A stretch of 64,000 nt of DNA from Sporothrix humicola (Eukaryota > Ascomycota > Sordariomycetes > Ophiostomatales > Ophiostomataceae), in assembly GCA_021396245.1 (NCBI GenBank), contig WNYE01000008.1, positions 496,001-560,000 on the forward strand. Direction: 5' to 3'. The notes under the pieces were generated by a model that was not told where the DNA came from, did no database searches, and saw only the letters and a list, made by a program, of their open reading frames with translations. The translations under genes were made by a program, and so were the position numbers. Numbering within the stretch: position 1 is the stretch's first letter; every line of letters begins with the position of its first letter. Positions 46,363 through 57,674 of the stretch are shown here, piece by piece.

Positions 46363-49300
46363 CTACCACCCCATGTCGAGCACCATGTTGATGGTGCCGA
46401 CCTCAGAGCGCGGCTTCCGTGCGTGGCCGCGCAGCATGCGCCACGCAGCACCGGTTGCCCGGCCCTCTTCAACAATGGCGTGCACGCCATCCAGGCTCTT
46501 ACCAGCCTCACGCATTGCCGAGCCAGCGGTGACTGTGTCGGACAGACGCAGGTCACCGGCAGTTTTCTCCATCTCGGCGCGGATCAGCCACCGCTCCCAG
46601 CTCCAGCTTCCGGCAAGGCCGGTGACGGCGGCAATGTTGTCGGTGGAGCCGTGGACCATGGCGTCGAGCTGGACGGTCGGGATGGCAGCACCAGTCGAGT
46701 CGCGGGCGACGGCGGGCTTGGTGAGCGACTCGGGGCGAGGGCCCACGGGCAGGCACATCCATGCGCGGCGGACGTCGACAAAGTGGGCGCGGTCGAGGCG
46801 GCCCAGGAACATCTTTGTGGGTGAGGGGTCGTAGCCCAGAGTCTTGAGGACAAAGCCAAACTCGACGCTCTTGGCGTTGCCGAGAGGACCGGCGTTGACA
46901 ATGTCCGAGTCGAGCACGGTGAACTCAATGTAGCCTCCTGGCTTGAGAACGCGGTAGCACTCGCGCAGGCAAGTCTCCCACTCATCTTCGCCGTTCTCGC
47001 CGACAAACTTGAGGATTGAGTACAGCTCGGACGCGCGGACCAGGTCGAACTGGTTGTCGTCAAACGGCAGCTTGGTCAGCTTCTCGACGGCGACCTGGCG
47101 GTGGTTGGAAGGACCGCGTATGTTGGCGTTGGACAGCTGGCGGATGGCCTTGGTGGTGACGCTGTACACCTTGGTGTTGGGGTACTGGAGAGCCACGTGC
47201 CAGGCCCAGTCGCAGGTTGCCTGACCGCCCAGATCCAGGATGCGGGCACGGTCGCGGCACACGCCGTTGGGACCGGGTGCCATGCGGCTGACGCGGGCAA
47301 GACGCTTGTGGACGGGTGCCAAGATGAGGCGGCCACCGTTGAGGAGCTTGTTGGCAGCCACGTGCCAGGTAGTAAGAGCCATCTGGCTCAGAGCGTCAGA
47401 CTCCTTGTCGGCGCGGATCTTCTCCGGGTCGTCCATAAGGTTGTCGTCGCCGCGGACAACGTTGGCACTCATGCGCTTCTTGGCCGACTGCGGGAGCACC
47501 GTCAGCTGGTACTTGCCGAGAAGCTGGTTGCGGTGGGCCTCGCGAAGGAGAGAGCGCTGGGCCTGGAGGGCCTCGAAGCGGGGGAGGCGGTTGATGAACA
47601 TGTCGGTAAAGCTGGACCGGACCATGCAGGCGGTGAAAGCACGATAGTAGGCGGATTCCTGGTGGACCATGGCCGAGGGAAGTGTGCGAGGAGTGCGCGG
47701 CATGGCAGGAGACTTGACGGCCTCAGAAAAGCGGACGGTCTTCTTGCGCGTGACGGCAGTGCTCACGACGGCCTTGAGATCCTCATCCTTGGGCGGGACC
47801 TCGGGAGCCTCCTCCTCTGCTGCCGGAGACGGAGCCTCCTCGACATTCTCAGTCAGATCGGCAATGCCGTTGAGGTATGCACGCTGTGCCACGAGCCACA
47901 TCTCGGTGCGGTCCAGGTGGCCCATGGCAATCTGCTGCATCTGCTGGGCGTCAATGGCAAGGTAGTCGTTGACAATCTCGGTGGCGATCACCTCCTCCTC
48001 GACGGGAGAGCTGACCACAGCCTGCTCAACTGGCTGCTCGATGGACTCGACGGCGGTCTCGGACTGGGCAACAGGAGCCTGTTCAGGCATGACCAGCTGG
48101 GCAGTGAGGGGGGTCTTCTGGACACGGAAAGCCGTAACCGGATCCTCCGACTCGACGATGGGCGCCTCAATGAACTGCTCAACGGGCGAGCTAGCAGACT
48201 CGGCGCCAGGCATGTGCAGGGGCCGCTCCTTGTTGTTGTTGCGGGGAACGGGAGGGGCAGAGGCATCAGACCACGGAAGTCTGTAGAACTGCTCAGCAAT
48301 TCCAGACGTCGGTGGCGGAGCCGTGTCAATGGGTGTCGGCATGTGCCATGTGTTGCGGGTTCTGGGCGAAAGGCCCGAGAAGAAACCACCAGGCGATGGG
48401 ATCTCGAGGCGGGTCAGGCCAGCAAGCGAGCGCTGCTGGACGGGCGAGAAGGGAACGGTGTGACGGGCGAGGCCAGAGGTGATGAGATTCAGGATGGGCT
48501 GCGAGCGGTTCTCAGACATCTCTTCGACGGGCTGCTCCTCCTCGGTGGGGATCTCAAGGACGCGCTCAGGCTCCAGGCTCATGTCAGCGACAGAGCCGGC
48601 ATCCGAGCGAGCCAGAGACTGCAGAGTAGCAAGAGCACCGGGCTGCAGTTGCACGCCAGCCCAGCCGCCATTGTTGGAGTCGTCGTTGTCAGCAGCACCA
48701 ATGATGGGCGTTGGCGGCGCCGACATCTGGGCAGACATCTGGGACATCTGCTCGGAAGTCAGACTGCCGTCCAGAGAAGGCGGTGCCGAGACTGTGGGGA
48801 CATCAAAAGCGTGGTGCTTCTGCATGAGAGACATGATGGCGGGCGACATGGGGATCTGAGCTGATGGCGTGGGGGCCATGGGTGACGTGCAGAGCTTCGG
48901 GTCGGGGTCGGCAAGAGAGATGGACGGCCGCGTCGGGATCTTGAGCTGGGGCAGTGCCTTGCGAGACTCCTCGGAACTGCTGCTGAGGCGAGACATGGCA
49001 GACGAAGTGCGGCGAGAAGCGCTGCTGTAGCGGCCGATACCCGAGGCGCGAAGTCTGCGCTTGCGGGCGGTCGAGTCGTCGTCGGAGGCGTTGTAAATGT
49101 CGTCGAACTCGGTCATATCCGTGGACACGCTGCCGTTGTGGTGCCATGGGCTGGAAGACGAGTTGCTGTCAGGCGACGACTCGTTGTCAATGTCGATATC
49201 AACAACGTGCTCGCTGGCTGCGGAAGAAGGTGACGACGGCAGAATGGGAGCGGACAAAAAGTGAAAGCCACGGGGCGTGGGGAAGTGGTCGCTCATCGGC

Positions 49301-49569
49301 GAGAGCCACATCTCAACCTTCTGTTCCCGCTCCTCGTTGTTGTTGCGCATCCGGTCCTCGCGCAGGCGCTCTTCGTGGAGCCGTTGCTGGTGGTGCTGGT
49401 AAAGCTGCTGCTGCTGGATCTTGAGCGGGATCGAAGCCTTTGTGCGGTTGACGGGCGAGGCATCGCTGAAGTCGGCCTCCTCCATTATCGTATTAAGGTA
49501 GCGGTACTCGCCCCTCCGATCCTGCGAAGGGTTCAGAGCACCGCTTTGTGTGAGTGTGAAACCGGACAT
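46363..49569 (-). CDS. Large protein with C-terminal methyltransferase-like domain
   Basis: One uninterrupted frame of 1068 aa. Residues 1-770 are mostly low complexity and acidic (Ser/Pro/Glu/Gln-rich), with short patches such as MWLSPMSDHFPTPRGFHFLS and a Ser/Arg segment. Near residue 770 a class I SAM-methyltransferase fold appears: ARILDLGGQATCDWAWHVAL (motif I position), LPFDDNQFDLVRASELYSIL (acidic strand 4 region) and CYRVLKPGGYIEFTVLDSDI (post-motif). The motif I loop lacks the usual GxGxG; GGQATCDW stands where it would be, so SAM binding is not assured. A C-terminal region to 1068 includes GSWSWERWLIRAEME. Possible substrates cannot be guessed. A long reverse-strand open frame overlapping it is judged a composition shadow. 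Confidence 0.88.
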   Translation of the reverse strand: MSGFTLTQSGALNPSQDRRGEYRYLNTIMEEADFSDASPVNRTKASIPLKIQQQQLYQHHQQRLHEERLREDRMRNNNEEREQKVEMWLSPMSDHFPTPRGFHFLSAPILPSSPSSAASEHVVDIDIDNESSPDSNSSSSPWHHNGSVSTDMTEFDDIYNASDDDSTARKRRLRASGIGRYSSASRRTSSAMSRLSSSSEESRKALPQLKIPTRPSISLADPDPKLCTSPMAPTPSAQIPMSPAIMSLMQKHHAFDVPTVSAPPSLDGSLTSEQMSQMSAQMSAPPTPIIGAADNDDSNNGGWAGVQLQPGALATLQSLARSDAGSVADMSLEPERVLEIPTEEEQPVEEMSENRSQPILNLITSGLARHTVPFSPVQQRSLAGLTRLEIPSPGGFFSGLSPRTRNTWHMPTPIDTAPPPTSGIAEQFYRLPWSDASAPPVPRNNNKERPLHMPGAESASSPVEQFIEAPIVESEDPVTAFRVQKTPLTAQLVMPEQAPVAQSETAVESIEQPVEQAVVSSPVEEEVIATEIVNDYLAIDAQQMQQIAMGHLDRTEMWLVAQRAYLNGIADLTENVEEAPSPAAEEEAPEVPPKDEDLKAVVSTAVTRKKTVRFSEAVKSPAMPRTPRTLPSAMVHQESAYYRAFTACMVRSSFTDMFINRLPRFEALQAQRSLLREAHRNQLLGKYQLTVLPQSAKKRMSANVVRGDDNLMDDPEKIRADKESDALSQMALTTWHVAANKLLNGGRLILAPVHKRLARVSRMAPGPNGVCRDRARILDLGGQATCDWAWHVALQYPNTKVYSVTTKAIRQLSNANIRGPSNHRQVAVEKLTKLPFDDNQFDLVRASELYSILKFVGENGEDEWETCLRECYRVLKPGGYIEFTVLDSDIVNAGPLGNAKSVEFGFVLKTLGYDPSPTKMFLGRLDRAHFVDVRRAWMCLPVGPRPESLTKPAVARDSTGAAIPTVQLDAMVHGSTDNIAAVTGLAGSWSWERWLIRAEMEKTAGDLRLSDTVTAGSAMREAGKSLDGVHAIVEEGRATGAAWRMLRGHARKPRSEVGTINMVLDMGW

Positions 49570-52344
49570 GTTGAACTGACAAAAGGAAGACGGAAAAGAG
49601 GATATAAAAATGAAAAATTCAGGAAAAACAATAAAAAAGAGTCACAAAGTAGTCAGTAAACAAGAGACGTCCGGCGTCGAGTGCGTGATTGTCGAGTCCA
49701 GCGACGAGTGTAAAGGAGCGTCAAACGATAGGATGGTCTCGATCAACGAGACCGAAAAAATCTAAACGGACAAAATAGCACGCGCACACAAGGAGCGGTA
49801 AGAAAGGATGAAGAGAAAGGATCGGAAGGGAAGAGAAAGGAAGGAAAGGAAAAGGAAAAGAAAAAAAGAAGAAAAAAATCCAGACGAAGGAAGAGAAGGC
49901 TGAAGGGCGGCCAAGGGGGTGGTTATAGGATTTGGACGGGCAACGAGAACGGGATGCAAGAGACGAAGGGCCAGGCCACATAGGCAGCCCGAGACAAAAA
50001 TAGCTACGGCATTCGACCCGAAGCCGGGGAAGGAAAAGCGTGAAGGAAGAGAAGACGAGGGGAGGGGGCGATGGGGGCCAAAGATGACAATGACGGACGA
50101 GCCTGCATGGCATGGCATGGGACGGTACGGAAAATGCAGTATGGCTGCACATATTGCATGGCAAGTGGGCAAACACACAGCATCCAGAGCCAGCGGCTAG
50201 CACGCGCGGAGCAGCAACTTTGCTACGACGTTCCTCTCCACACGCTTGTGACGGTAGCGTGTGACTGCATGGCAACTCGACATCTGCCTCCCTCTCCTGC
50301 CTCTGCCTCTTCACGGATTTCTCATCTCATCCTGCTTGCTTGTTTCCCAATGTGGGAAGTGTGGTCCCTTGCTTGAGAGGGCGATGGGCTGTTTGTTTCC
50401 TCAATGGCAATCTGGAGGGTGGCCAAGATCGTCGATTCGTTGGATTAGGTTGCGTTGGCCCCCATCAGGCTCCCAAAAGGGCCATGAAGGCCGCCATCTG
50501 CTTCAAGGCTTTGGCTTGACTGGATGGCGATGCCCAATCAGCTCGCAAAAGTGCGGGTGTTCATTTTAACCCATTGTTGAAAAATCAGAGGAAAAAAATC
50601 GGCAAGTTGGACTTTGTCTACATGGCGGGATGGCGCGCGCCAACCAGGAAACACAAAAGGCAGCGCACAAGTGAGACGGGCCGGGATGTTTGGATGTTTC
50701 TTGGTGACAGTGGGAAGCAGACGACACCCTTGTTGCAGATCAACGGGCCAATAGCAGCGCGCATGCGAACGTAGGGCGCTTAAATGTCGACCAGCGAGCC
50801 GCCGAGATGCTCTCTTGGTGTGTAGTGGGGGCTGTTGGCTGTTGCACGACCGGCCAATTACGCGCGGGCTGTGGATGCGGATGACTGGAACGATGTTTAA
50901 AGATGTTTCTCTGTTGAAGATGGTTTGTCAGTAAATGAAACTCGGAGCATTGATTTTGGCCCGGAGAATTGGCCAGTATCGCGAGTTAATAAAACACTGA
51001 TAAGAAACGCATAAGAGAAGGCCGTAGGGCATAAAGAAAATGATGGCGAAGCAGGCCATGATAATGCAAAAGAATGTCTCGGCACTCATTCGATGCTGTG
51101 TGGCTTCAGACTGTGGAAACTTGTGTGGCTGTTTGAAGTAGTCAGCCGCCGGCCCTGAGTCTCGATGGCGCGACACTCGGACGCATCGTCATCTCGATGC
51201 GCCGATAGTTTAGGTGTAAGAGTGATGATAATCACCCAGCGGAGCTTGGCGGTGGGGAGGCTGAGAGGCCATTGTTCGAATTGCTTCTTTTGATTTCCGA
51301 CGTGAACAAGATCAGGGGAAATGAAACCCATTGACGAGGCACATCCCAAGAGCCGACTATTGCCAATATCACGCCGATCAAAACCATAGAAATGGCCGGT
51401 TGAAGACCATAGCGATCGGACAATAAAAAGGGGCGAACCGCCGTCCAGGGTTGCCATTCAAGGTGGGCGGTAGTTGGGTCGTGTTAGGTGTGATTGTTGG
51501 GGAGAAGCAATTTGGCAATGTCGTGATCTTGGGACAGGGGGGAAACAAGCAAAGAAGGCAAGATCGTGTAAGCGCTGGGGAAGGTGTTGATAGTGCATCG
51601 TCGCTTCCGTTTTAGGCAATAGTTCCAGTGCTCTGGATTAGCAGATTTGCTAAGGTAGAGGCGATACTTTGTTTTGCTGCAAATTATTAAGAATCTGCAA
51701 GTACTTGTAACTGCCAGGTTTGGCTCTGGGTTCCTCCATCGCCCTTGCACCTTCCCGCGAATCGCTCGCGGCTTTTGGTGCTGTTTTGCGCGCCCACAGA
51801 TGGGCTGAGCTCCAAATTGGCCTGTTTGTCTGGTTTGTCTCCAGCGCGCAGACACCCTATTTACCCCGCCAGGCGGGAGCTTTGTTTTGCGGGCGAAAAG
51901 CAAAAGGAGGGGCAAAAAGCAAGCCTTTTGTTAGGTCTTTTGGCCTTGTGCTAGGGAAAAGCCTTGTATCACGCGCCGAATAGTAGCAACTGAGAGCTCT
52001 TTTGTTAATCCGGTGAAAACGGAAACGGAAACGCATCTTCAAAACCTTGAACTTTGAAGATCAGACGATAGTGACGGCCGGACGACACCCACACGACCAA
52101 AGAAAGCGCCCACCACACACGCTCCTCCCCTACGACTGTTGAAGCTTGTCTCTTCGACTGAGAACGCTTCCATCAAACGACCTACTGCGATATTGACGAT
52201 TGCCGTTTTCGGCGCATTAAGTCTTTTGCTTACCAAACGACATATCGTGTCGTACCTCTCCGAATTGACGCGTGCTATTCCTGACAACTCGGTCACTTTA
52301 CCTCATCTCCACACCCCCATCACACCCATCCGACCTTATACGAC
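49570..52344. other. Divergent upstream region between the methyltransferase-like gene and tma22
   Basis: 2.8 kb without a supported gene. The first 500 bases are purine-rich on the + strand (for example the G/A run at 49.80-49.88 kb), so pyrimidine-rich for the leftward gene, consistent with its leader. The 50.2-52.0 kb part shows nothing recognisable; the tma22 promoter lies at its right end. Confidence 0.5.
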
Positions 52345-53229
52345 ATGGCAGATACAGAGACAGTCGAGGTCCTTGAGCCCCAGGGCCGCCATGTCCCCTA
52401 CTGCGGAGGTATGCATACTCCCGAGCTGTAGCTTTGCAGCCTCCTCTTCTATTCTCTTTATACCTGACATACTGACATTTGTTCAACTGTAGTGTGCACA
52501 TTGCCGCCCGAGGTACGCTCCATACCAGCACAGCCGTGTCCCGACTGGGGTATACAAACGAGAAGATGCAACCGAAGCGGGACGATACTGACAACAGTTT
52601 GAATAGTACTGCGAGTACGGCGGTACCGTCAGAAAGTGCCAGGAGTGGCTAGAGAAGAACAACCCAGAGCTCTACCAGAAGGTCTGGTCACAAGGTATGT
52701 CGATTCCCAAGTGCTGGTGGACCGGGCTTGGAGAGGAGAGATGGCCTTTCTAACCTTTTTATTTCCCCTCCCAATAGAAGCCCTCGAGGCTGCAACGGCC
52801 GCACTCTCGGTCGATGCGCAGAAGCGTGCCGCCAAGGACGCACAGAAGAAGACGGCCAAGGCCGAGGCCGCCGACAAGAAGCAGGCGAATCTGCTGGCCA
52901 AGAGCGTGGTCACGATCAAGCGGATCGAGCGCAACAAGCGCAAGCACATTACGTCGGTGTCCGGCCTGGAGGCTTTTGGACTGGACCTGAAGAAGGTGGC
53001 TAAGGAGTTTGGCAAGAAGTTTGCTACCGGCTCGTCAGTGACAAAGGTTGCAAGCGGCGGCGAGGAGATTGTGGTGCAGGGCGATGTGAGCCCCGAGATT
53101 GAGGAGTACTTGCTCGAAAAGTACAAGGAGATTCCCGAGGACAACATCGAGTTGATCGACGAGAAGGCAAAGAAGAAGGCCGCGGCGGCAGCGGCAGCAG
53201 CAGCAGCCAACGCAGTACCACCACAGTAG
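52345..53229 (+). CDS. tma22: Tma22/DENR, translation re-initiation and recycling factor
   Basis: Four exons: 52345-52408, 52494-52513 (only 20 nt), 52607-52694 and 52778-53229, giving 207 aa. The splicing rebuilds the N-terminal cysteine cluster YCGVCTLPPEYCEYG and then CQEWLEKNNPELYQKVW, both diagnostic of DENR/Tma22. A Lys/Ala-rich linker leads to the SUI1 domain (about residues 95-180): VVTIKRIERNKRKHITSVSG, GLDLKKVAKEFGKKFATG and ISPEIEEYL-like sequence (VSPEIEEYLLEKY). The tail ends in an Ala run. Tma22 pairs with Tma20 (MCT-1) to remove tRNA from recycled 40S subunits and to help re-initiation. It is convergent with nbl1, 367 bp apart. Confidence 0.95.
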
Positions 53230-53596
53230 CGTGTGACAAGAATGCCGTTGAGCTCTGCAAGCGAAAACACTCGCAAGTTTTGCTAAGATCACTTTACATA
53301 TATATTTTGTTGGGCCAGAATTTGAATAAAAAGGGAAGCGTTTGAATGTTGATGGATAGGAAGAGAGGAAGAAAAGCGAGTGAAACACAGGACGCAAAGT
53401 GTATTGGCTCATATGATAGTGAACAAGCAACCCTAGAAACAACCTTGATGTGAACAGAAAACGCCCTATAAAAAAAGCAAGCAAAACAGACCCAAAACAA
53501 ATGCAAATGCAATCCGTACCCAACGACCAGACAAATATTCATAGCCCCTTATCCTGTCACCTTTGGGGCGACTTCATACCACTTCATGCCCAATGA
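53230..53596. other. Short convergent spacer between tma22 and nbl1
   Basis: 367 bases that must contain two opposing 3' UTRs and terminators. No gene is seen. Confidence 0.55.
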
Positions 53597-54976
53597 TTAA
53601 TCTCTTTTTCGCAGGACTCTACCCGAGCGAGTTGTCGCTGAGGCTGTTGTGGTAGTGGCGGCAGCAGCCTTGGCGGCAGCGGCTCTCTTGGCCGTGGCAC
53701 TTGTCACGCCCTTCTTGATCGAGCTCATGACCGTCGTCTTCTTTGCCGCTGCCGAAGCTGTCGTGCCCGTCACCTTCCGAGCCGTAGACGCCGTTGTCCC
53801 TGCAGCAGGCCGGCCGACCTTGCGCACAACAGTCGACGTGCTCGCATCGCTGGACTCGCTGATACCACTAACTCTGCGGGCATTCCGTGCGGCGGCTGCG
53901 GCGGCCGATCTCGAGGCAGGGGCTGCGCCCGTGCCTGATGCAGCACCACGGCCACGTGTGCGGGCAGCCGTTGCTGTGGCACCACCTGCAGCAGAGCTGG
54001 CTGTGGAGGATGTCGTCGGCTTCCGTGTGGTGGCGGCACGTGTGGCGCGGGCCTTTTCGACCATGGAACTGATGAGATTCGAGGCGGAGGCCTGCTTCGT
54101 GGGCGACATGGGGCGGGCAATAAAGGACTTGGCGGGTGATGAAGGAGGAGCGGCTGCTGAGGCGGGAGCGGCGCCACGTTCGCGGTCGCGTGGGTTCATG
54201 CGGGAGTTGGATGAGGCCGGTGACAGGACCTGTCCAGGCTGTGTGCCGTGGGACGTGCCGGGCGCGCCCCGCTGGCGTTTCTTCGGGTTATCGAGGTGTG
54301 CATTTTGGTTCTCCTTGTCGCCGCTGGCCAATTGGTCACTGGGGAGATGGTTAGCATCCAAGATATAAATAATAGAAGGAAGGGTGGATATGGACATACC
54401 TTAGTCGCTTGAGCGGCTTCTTGACGGCCGTCCGGGTGGCACTGGGAGACTCTGCACGCGAGACAACAGAACGGGCAGGGTTGAAGTCCTTTTCGGGAAC
54501 TGGCGGTGCCCGGCTTGAAGCGGCAGTTTGTTTGCTTGCAACGGGCTTCTGCTGCTCAGAGTGCTTGAGGAGGAGGTCGGCCATCTTGAGCTTCCGCAGA
54601 GCCATCGGGATGCGGTTGACGCGAATCTCAATACGTGTGCGCAGGCCCTGTGCCTGGAGGTTGTACTGAGCACGAAGTTTCCGTGCACGTTCGGTCACTG
54701 TGATTGTCAGTCATCGCCGTCCATCGCCTTCGTGTTTATTGCGATCCGAGCTCATATTGACGTGTTTCGGAATGGAAGCTCACCTTCAAGTTGGAGATTG
54801 TCAATGAGAGCCTGCTTCTGGGCGATTGTGATGCCAGTCTTTTGCCGTTTTCTGGGACTCTCTTCCGTCTTTGTGGCCATTGTCGTCGTTGTCGTCGTCG
54901 CGGTCATGTTCGGCGCGTCGGCGGCTTCGGACGCGACGGACTGGTCCGACTTTCTCTTTCTTCCTCTGGGCGGCAT
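53597..54976 (-). CDS. nbl1: Nbl1/borealin-type chromosomal passenger subunit
   Basis: Three exons: 54976-54784, 54697-54400 and 54338-53597, giving 410 aa. Introns are 86 and 61 nt with GTGAGC/GTATGT donors. A basic N-terminus (MPPRGRKRKSDQ) is followed at about residues 47-105 by the borealin N-terminal helix: TIAQKQALIDNLQLEVTERA, then RAQYNLQAQGLRTRIEIRVN and RIPMALRKLKMADLL. This helix bundles with survivin (Bir1) and INCENP (Sli15) to place Aurora kinase (Ipl1) at centromeres. The remaining 300 residues are basic, Ala/Ser/Thr-rich and disordered, ending RSGRVLRKRD. Yeast Nbl1 is only about 70 aa; the long tail is usual for filamentous fungi. The gene is divergent from rpn10. Confidence 0.88.
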
Positions 54977-55584
54977 GGTGAAGATATTTGTGTTGTGAGT
55001 GAGGGAAAAATTGTGAGACAGGTAAATTGTCGTGAAAATTTGTGAGTTATCGAGACGTGTCGTGGTTGTTTGTCAAAGTTGGAAAGCGCGTTGGAGATGG
55101 ATGCTGTAATGTTGGAAGCTGCGGTTCCAGGTCGAGGCCCCGTATTACAGGGCAAAGCAAAGTAAACAAACACTAGACCAACTTGGCGGGCGCTGCAAAA
55201 CATGGCCGCTTGGCCCGTGCACGAGAGCACACCTCACCGCTTTCCATAAATGGATTAGTGCCAATTCTGCCACTCTTGCTCCCTCACAGTGCCTGGGAGT
55301 GGTCTTGCTGTGCTAGGCTGACCTTGCCTGACGACAGCTCTGGCGGGCGTTGCTGGCCCTCGACCTTCTACTGCATTCGGCGCCTCTTTCTCAGCAAGCA
55401 CTCGTCTGCCTTTCAGCATCCACATCCACATCCACAACCAAGCATCACCACACCCGATACAACCCCGAAACCGACGATACGAGACTCAATTCGAGACCGA
55501 CGAATAAAATACAACTCAAATTCCTTCCTTTATCAACAACACCTAGCTAAAGGGCCGACCAGCCCCCCCAACTACCCGCCCAAG
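54977..55584. promoter_or_regulatory. Divergent promoter region of nbl1 and rpn10
   Basis: 608 bases between outward-facing start codons; both promoters and 5' UTRs lie here. The open frame continuing upstream of the rpn10 ATG is low complexity and is taken as 5' UTR. Confidence 0.55.
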
Positions 55585-56617
55585 ATGCCGATGGAAGCGG
55601 TGATGATCCTGGTGGACAACAGCGAGAGCAGTCGGAACGGCGACTACCACCCGACGCGGTTCGAGGCGCAGTCGGATGCTGTGAGCGTTGTGTTCCGGCA
55701 CATTACAAACGGCAACCCCGAGTCGGAGGTGGGCCTGATGAGCATGGCCGGCAAGGGCCCCGAGGTGCTCGTGACGATGACGACCGAGCAGGGCAAGATC
55801 CTCGAGGGCCTGCACCGGACGAAGAAGAAGATCCAGGGCGACGCACATCTCATGACCGCCCTGCAGGTTGCGTTGGTAAGCACGCCGAAGCCTACTCGGT
55901 TCTGATTAACCCCCACTAACAGTTTAGCTCGCCCTTCGCCATCGCAAGAACAAGACGCAGCGCACGCGCATTGTGGCGTTTGTGTGCTCGTCGGTGCCCG
56001 AGGACGAAAAGTCGCTGCTGACGCTGGCCGGCAAGCTCAAGAAGAACAACGTGTCGGTGGACTTTGTCGTGTTTGGCGACCTCGACGACGAGACGCAGCA
56101 CAAGCTCACCAAATTCAACGAGAAGGTCAAGGGCAGCGAGGGCAGCCACATGGTCGTGATCCCGCCCAGCGGCAGTCTGCTGAGTGATCAGCTCAAGCAG
56201 ACGGCGCTGCTGGCGCGCGAGGGCGGCAGCGGCGGCGGCGGCGACGGCGGTGCAGGCGGATTCGGTGGTGATGTGGGCGGCGGTTCTGGCGGCGGCGGCG
56301 GCGGCGAGTTTGACGAGTTCGGCTTTGACCCGTCGACGGACCCCGAGCTGGCGCTGGCGCTGCGCATGAGTATGGAGGAGGAGAACGCGCGGCAACAGAA
56401 GCGGCAGCGCGAGGAGGCCGAGGCGGCGGCCAAGACGGCGTCGCTGGAGTCGGTCAAGGAGGAGGACGAGTCGGCAGAGCCGCTGCTGAACAAGGCGGGC
56501 GAGCCGAGCAAGAAGGGTGGCAAGGACGAAGAAGAGGACGACGATGACGATGACGACGACACGGAGGACGACGAGCCCAAGAAGGAAAACAAAGACGACA
56601 AGATGGACACGTCATAG
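55585..56617 (+). CDS. rpn10: 26S proteasome regulatory subunit Rpn10 (ubiquitin receptor)
   Basis: Two exons, 55585-55875 and 55928-56617, around a 52-nt intron give 326 aa. The start MPMEAVMILVDNSESSRNGD matches the Rpn10 VWA domain, which continues with RFEAQSDAVSVVF, VGLMSMAGKGPEVLVT, LALRHRKNKTQRTRIVAFVC and VSVDFVVFG, to about residue 190. This domain anchors the subunit between proteasome lid and base. A glycine-rich linker (about 205-235) leads to one ubiquitin-interacting motif near 236-255 (DPELALALRMSMEEENARQ), which binds polyubiquitin. The tail is a Lys/Glu/Asp run. The start is preferred over the upstream-extended frame because family members begin at this methionine. Confidence 0.96.
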
Positions 56618-56940
56618 TGAGGTGTGGCATATGTACCGTTGCAACAGACGGAGATGGCGGCTATCATACTTTTTGACATGTTTCATAGAGCTGCTTCGCT
56701 ATCATCCTTTAGTTGATTTCTTCATCGTTTCTTCTCGCGACCAAAAAGGCGCTCGGGAGATAGTCTAGCCCGTGCGAGACTCCATTGTATGATTAATAGA
56801 CACATAAACATGGATTGCATGTGCGGATCATTGGACGTGAACGATGTAAAGTGATTCTATTCGTTGCTAAACGTGATACGTGATACGTGGTATATCCCCT
56901 TTTGCTTCCAACACCCTCGTCGGCCTCAACGATCCTCTTC
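56618..56940. other. Convergent spacer between rpn10 and trs23
   Basis: 323 bases with no gene, expected to hold two opposing 3' UTRs. Confidence 0.55.
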
Positions 56941-57674
56941 CTACCGAGTGTTAATCTCGCGGATGTACGAGTTGAGTTTCCGGTCAAACATTTCGCAGCG
57001 GATGGGCATCTCCAGCTGGTAAAACGGGTTCTTCATGACGTAGTCCGAGTACAGGTCGTAGACGCGGCGCATAGTCGTGTCAACGTTCGCCTGTGCCGTG
57101 TCGGTAAAGAGCAGGAACTTGGTGCCCGTCAACGTGTTGAAGCACTGCATGCGGAAGTTCTCCGTCTCGAGCACCTCGAGGCCCGACGGCGGATCGGGTC
57201 GGCTGGGCGCCAGACCGGCCGGTGTCATGACCGTTCCTGGCGGTAGTCTGCCGTTGGCACCTGCACCGGCCCCAGCCCCGCTGATGGGCGTACCTGTTGA
57301 CCCTCTGTTGCTGCCCGTTTCAGAGCCGGCAGTACCGGCGGCCCCAGTGCCCTTCAGGTGCTTCAGCGGGTTCAAGCGGGTTGTGATGGCGTGGACGCTG
57401 ATATGTGAGCGGGGGTTCCCTGAAAGAGATACATCGTCTCGGTCGGTAACACCTCGAAAAATCTAGACTCACCCATGAAATGTACCTGCTATTATCAGGT
57501 AGTCGTTTGTGCTCAGCTGGTTCAGGCCACCTTCTGTGAAAGACCGGTTGTAGACCAGACCGCCGGCCTTGTTGATGACGATGAGCGCGAAGACCGTCCT
57601 AGCTTGTTAGCATGGATCAACGGTGTGTAGAAGCTGGGTGCAATGAGTTCTGAAGGGAGACCATCCACTCACAT
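56941..57674 (-). CDS. trs23: TRAPP complex subunit Trs23/TRAPPC4
   Basis: Three coding pieces: 57674-57673 (AT), 57598-57473 and 57397-56941, giving 194 aa. The initiator codon appears to be split by a 74-nt intron: AT before a GTGAGT donor, G after a TGCTAAC branch site and CTAG acceptor. The joined product begins MTVFALIVINKAGGLVYNRS, the standard Trs23 start. The second intron (75 nt) joins GTFHG to VHAITTRLNP. After residue 60 comes a Gly/Ala/Pro-rich insert of about 50 residues, then GLEVLETENFRMQCFNTLTG, TKFLLFTDT and VYDLYSDYVMKNPFYQLEMP, the second half of the longin-like fold. Trs23 is a core TRAPP subunit that activates Ypt1 in ER-Golgi traffic. No other in-frame ATG near the expected start works. 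Confidence 0.9.

Noticed and set aside
47101..48864. 587-codon open frame on the + strand
   Set aside because: It lies wholly antisense to the well-supported 1068-aa gene and has a repetitive Gly/Leu/Val/Asp/Arg composition typical of the reverse of GC-biased codons. No domain is recognised.
53649..54368. 239-codon + strand open frame antisense to nbl1
   Set aside because: Ala/Val-rich reverse image of the Ala/Ser/Thr-rich nbl1 tail.
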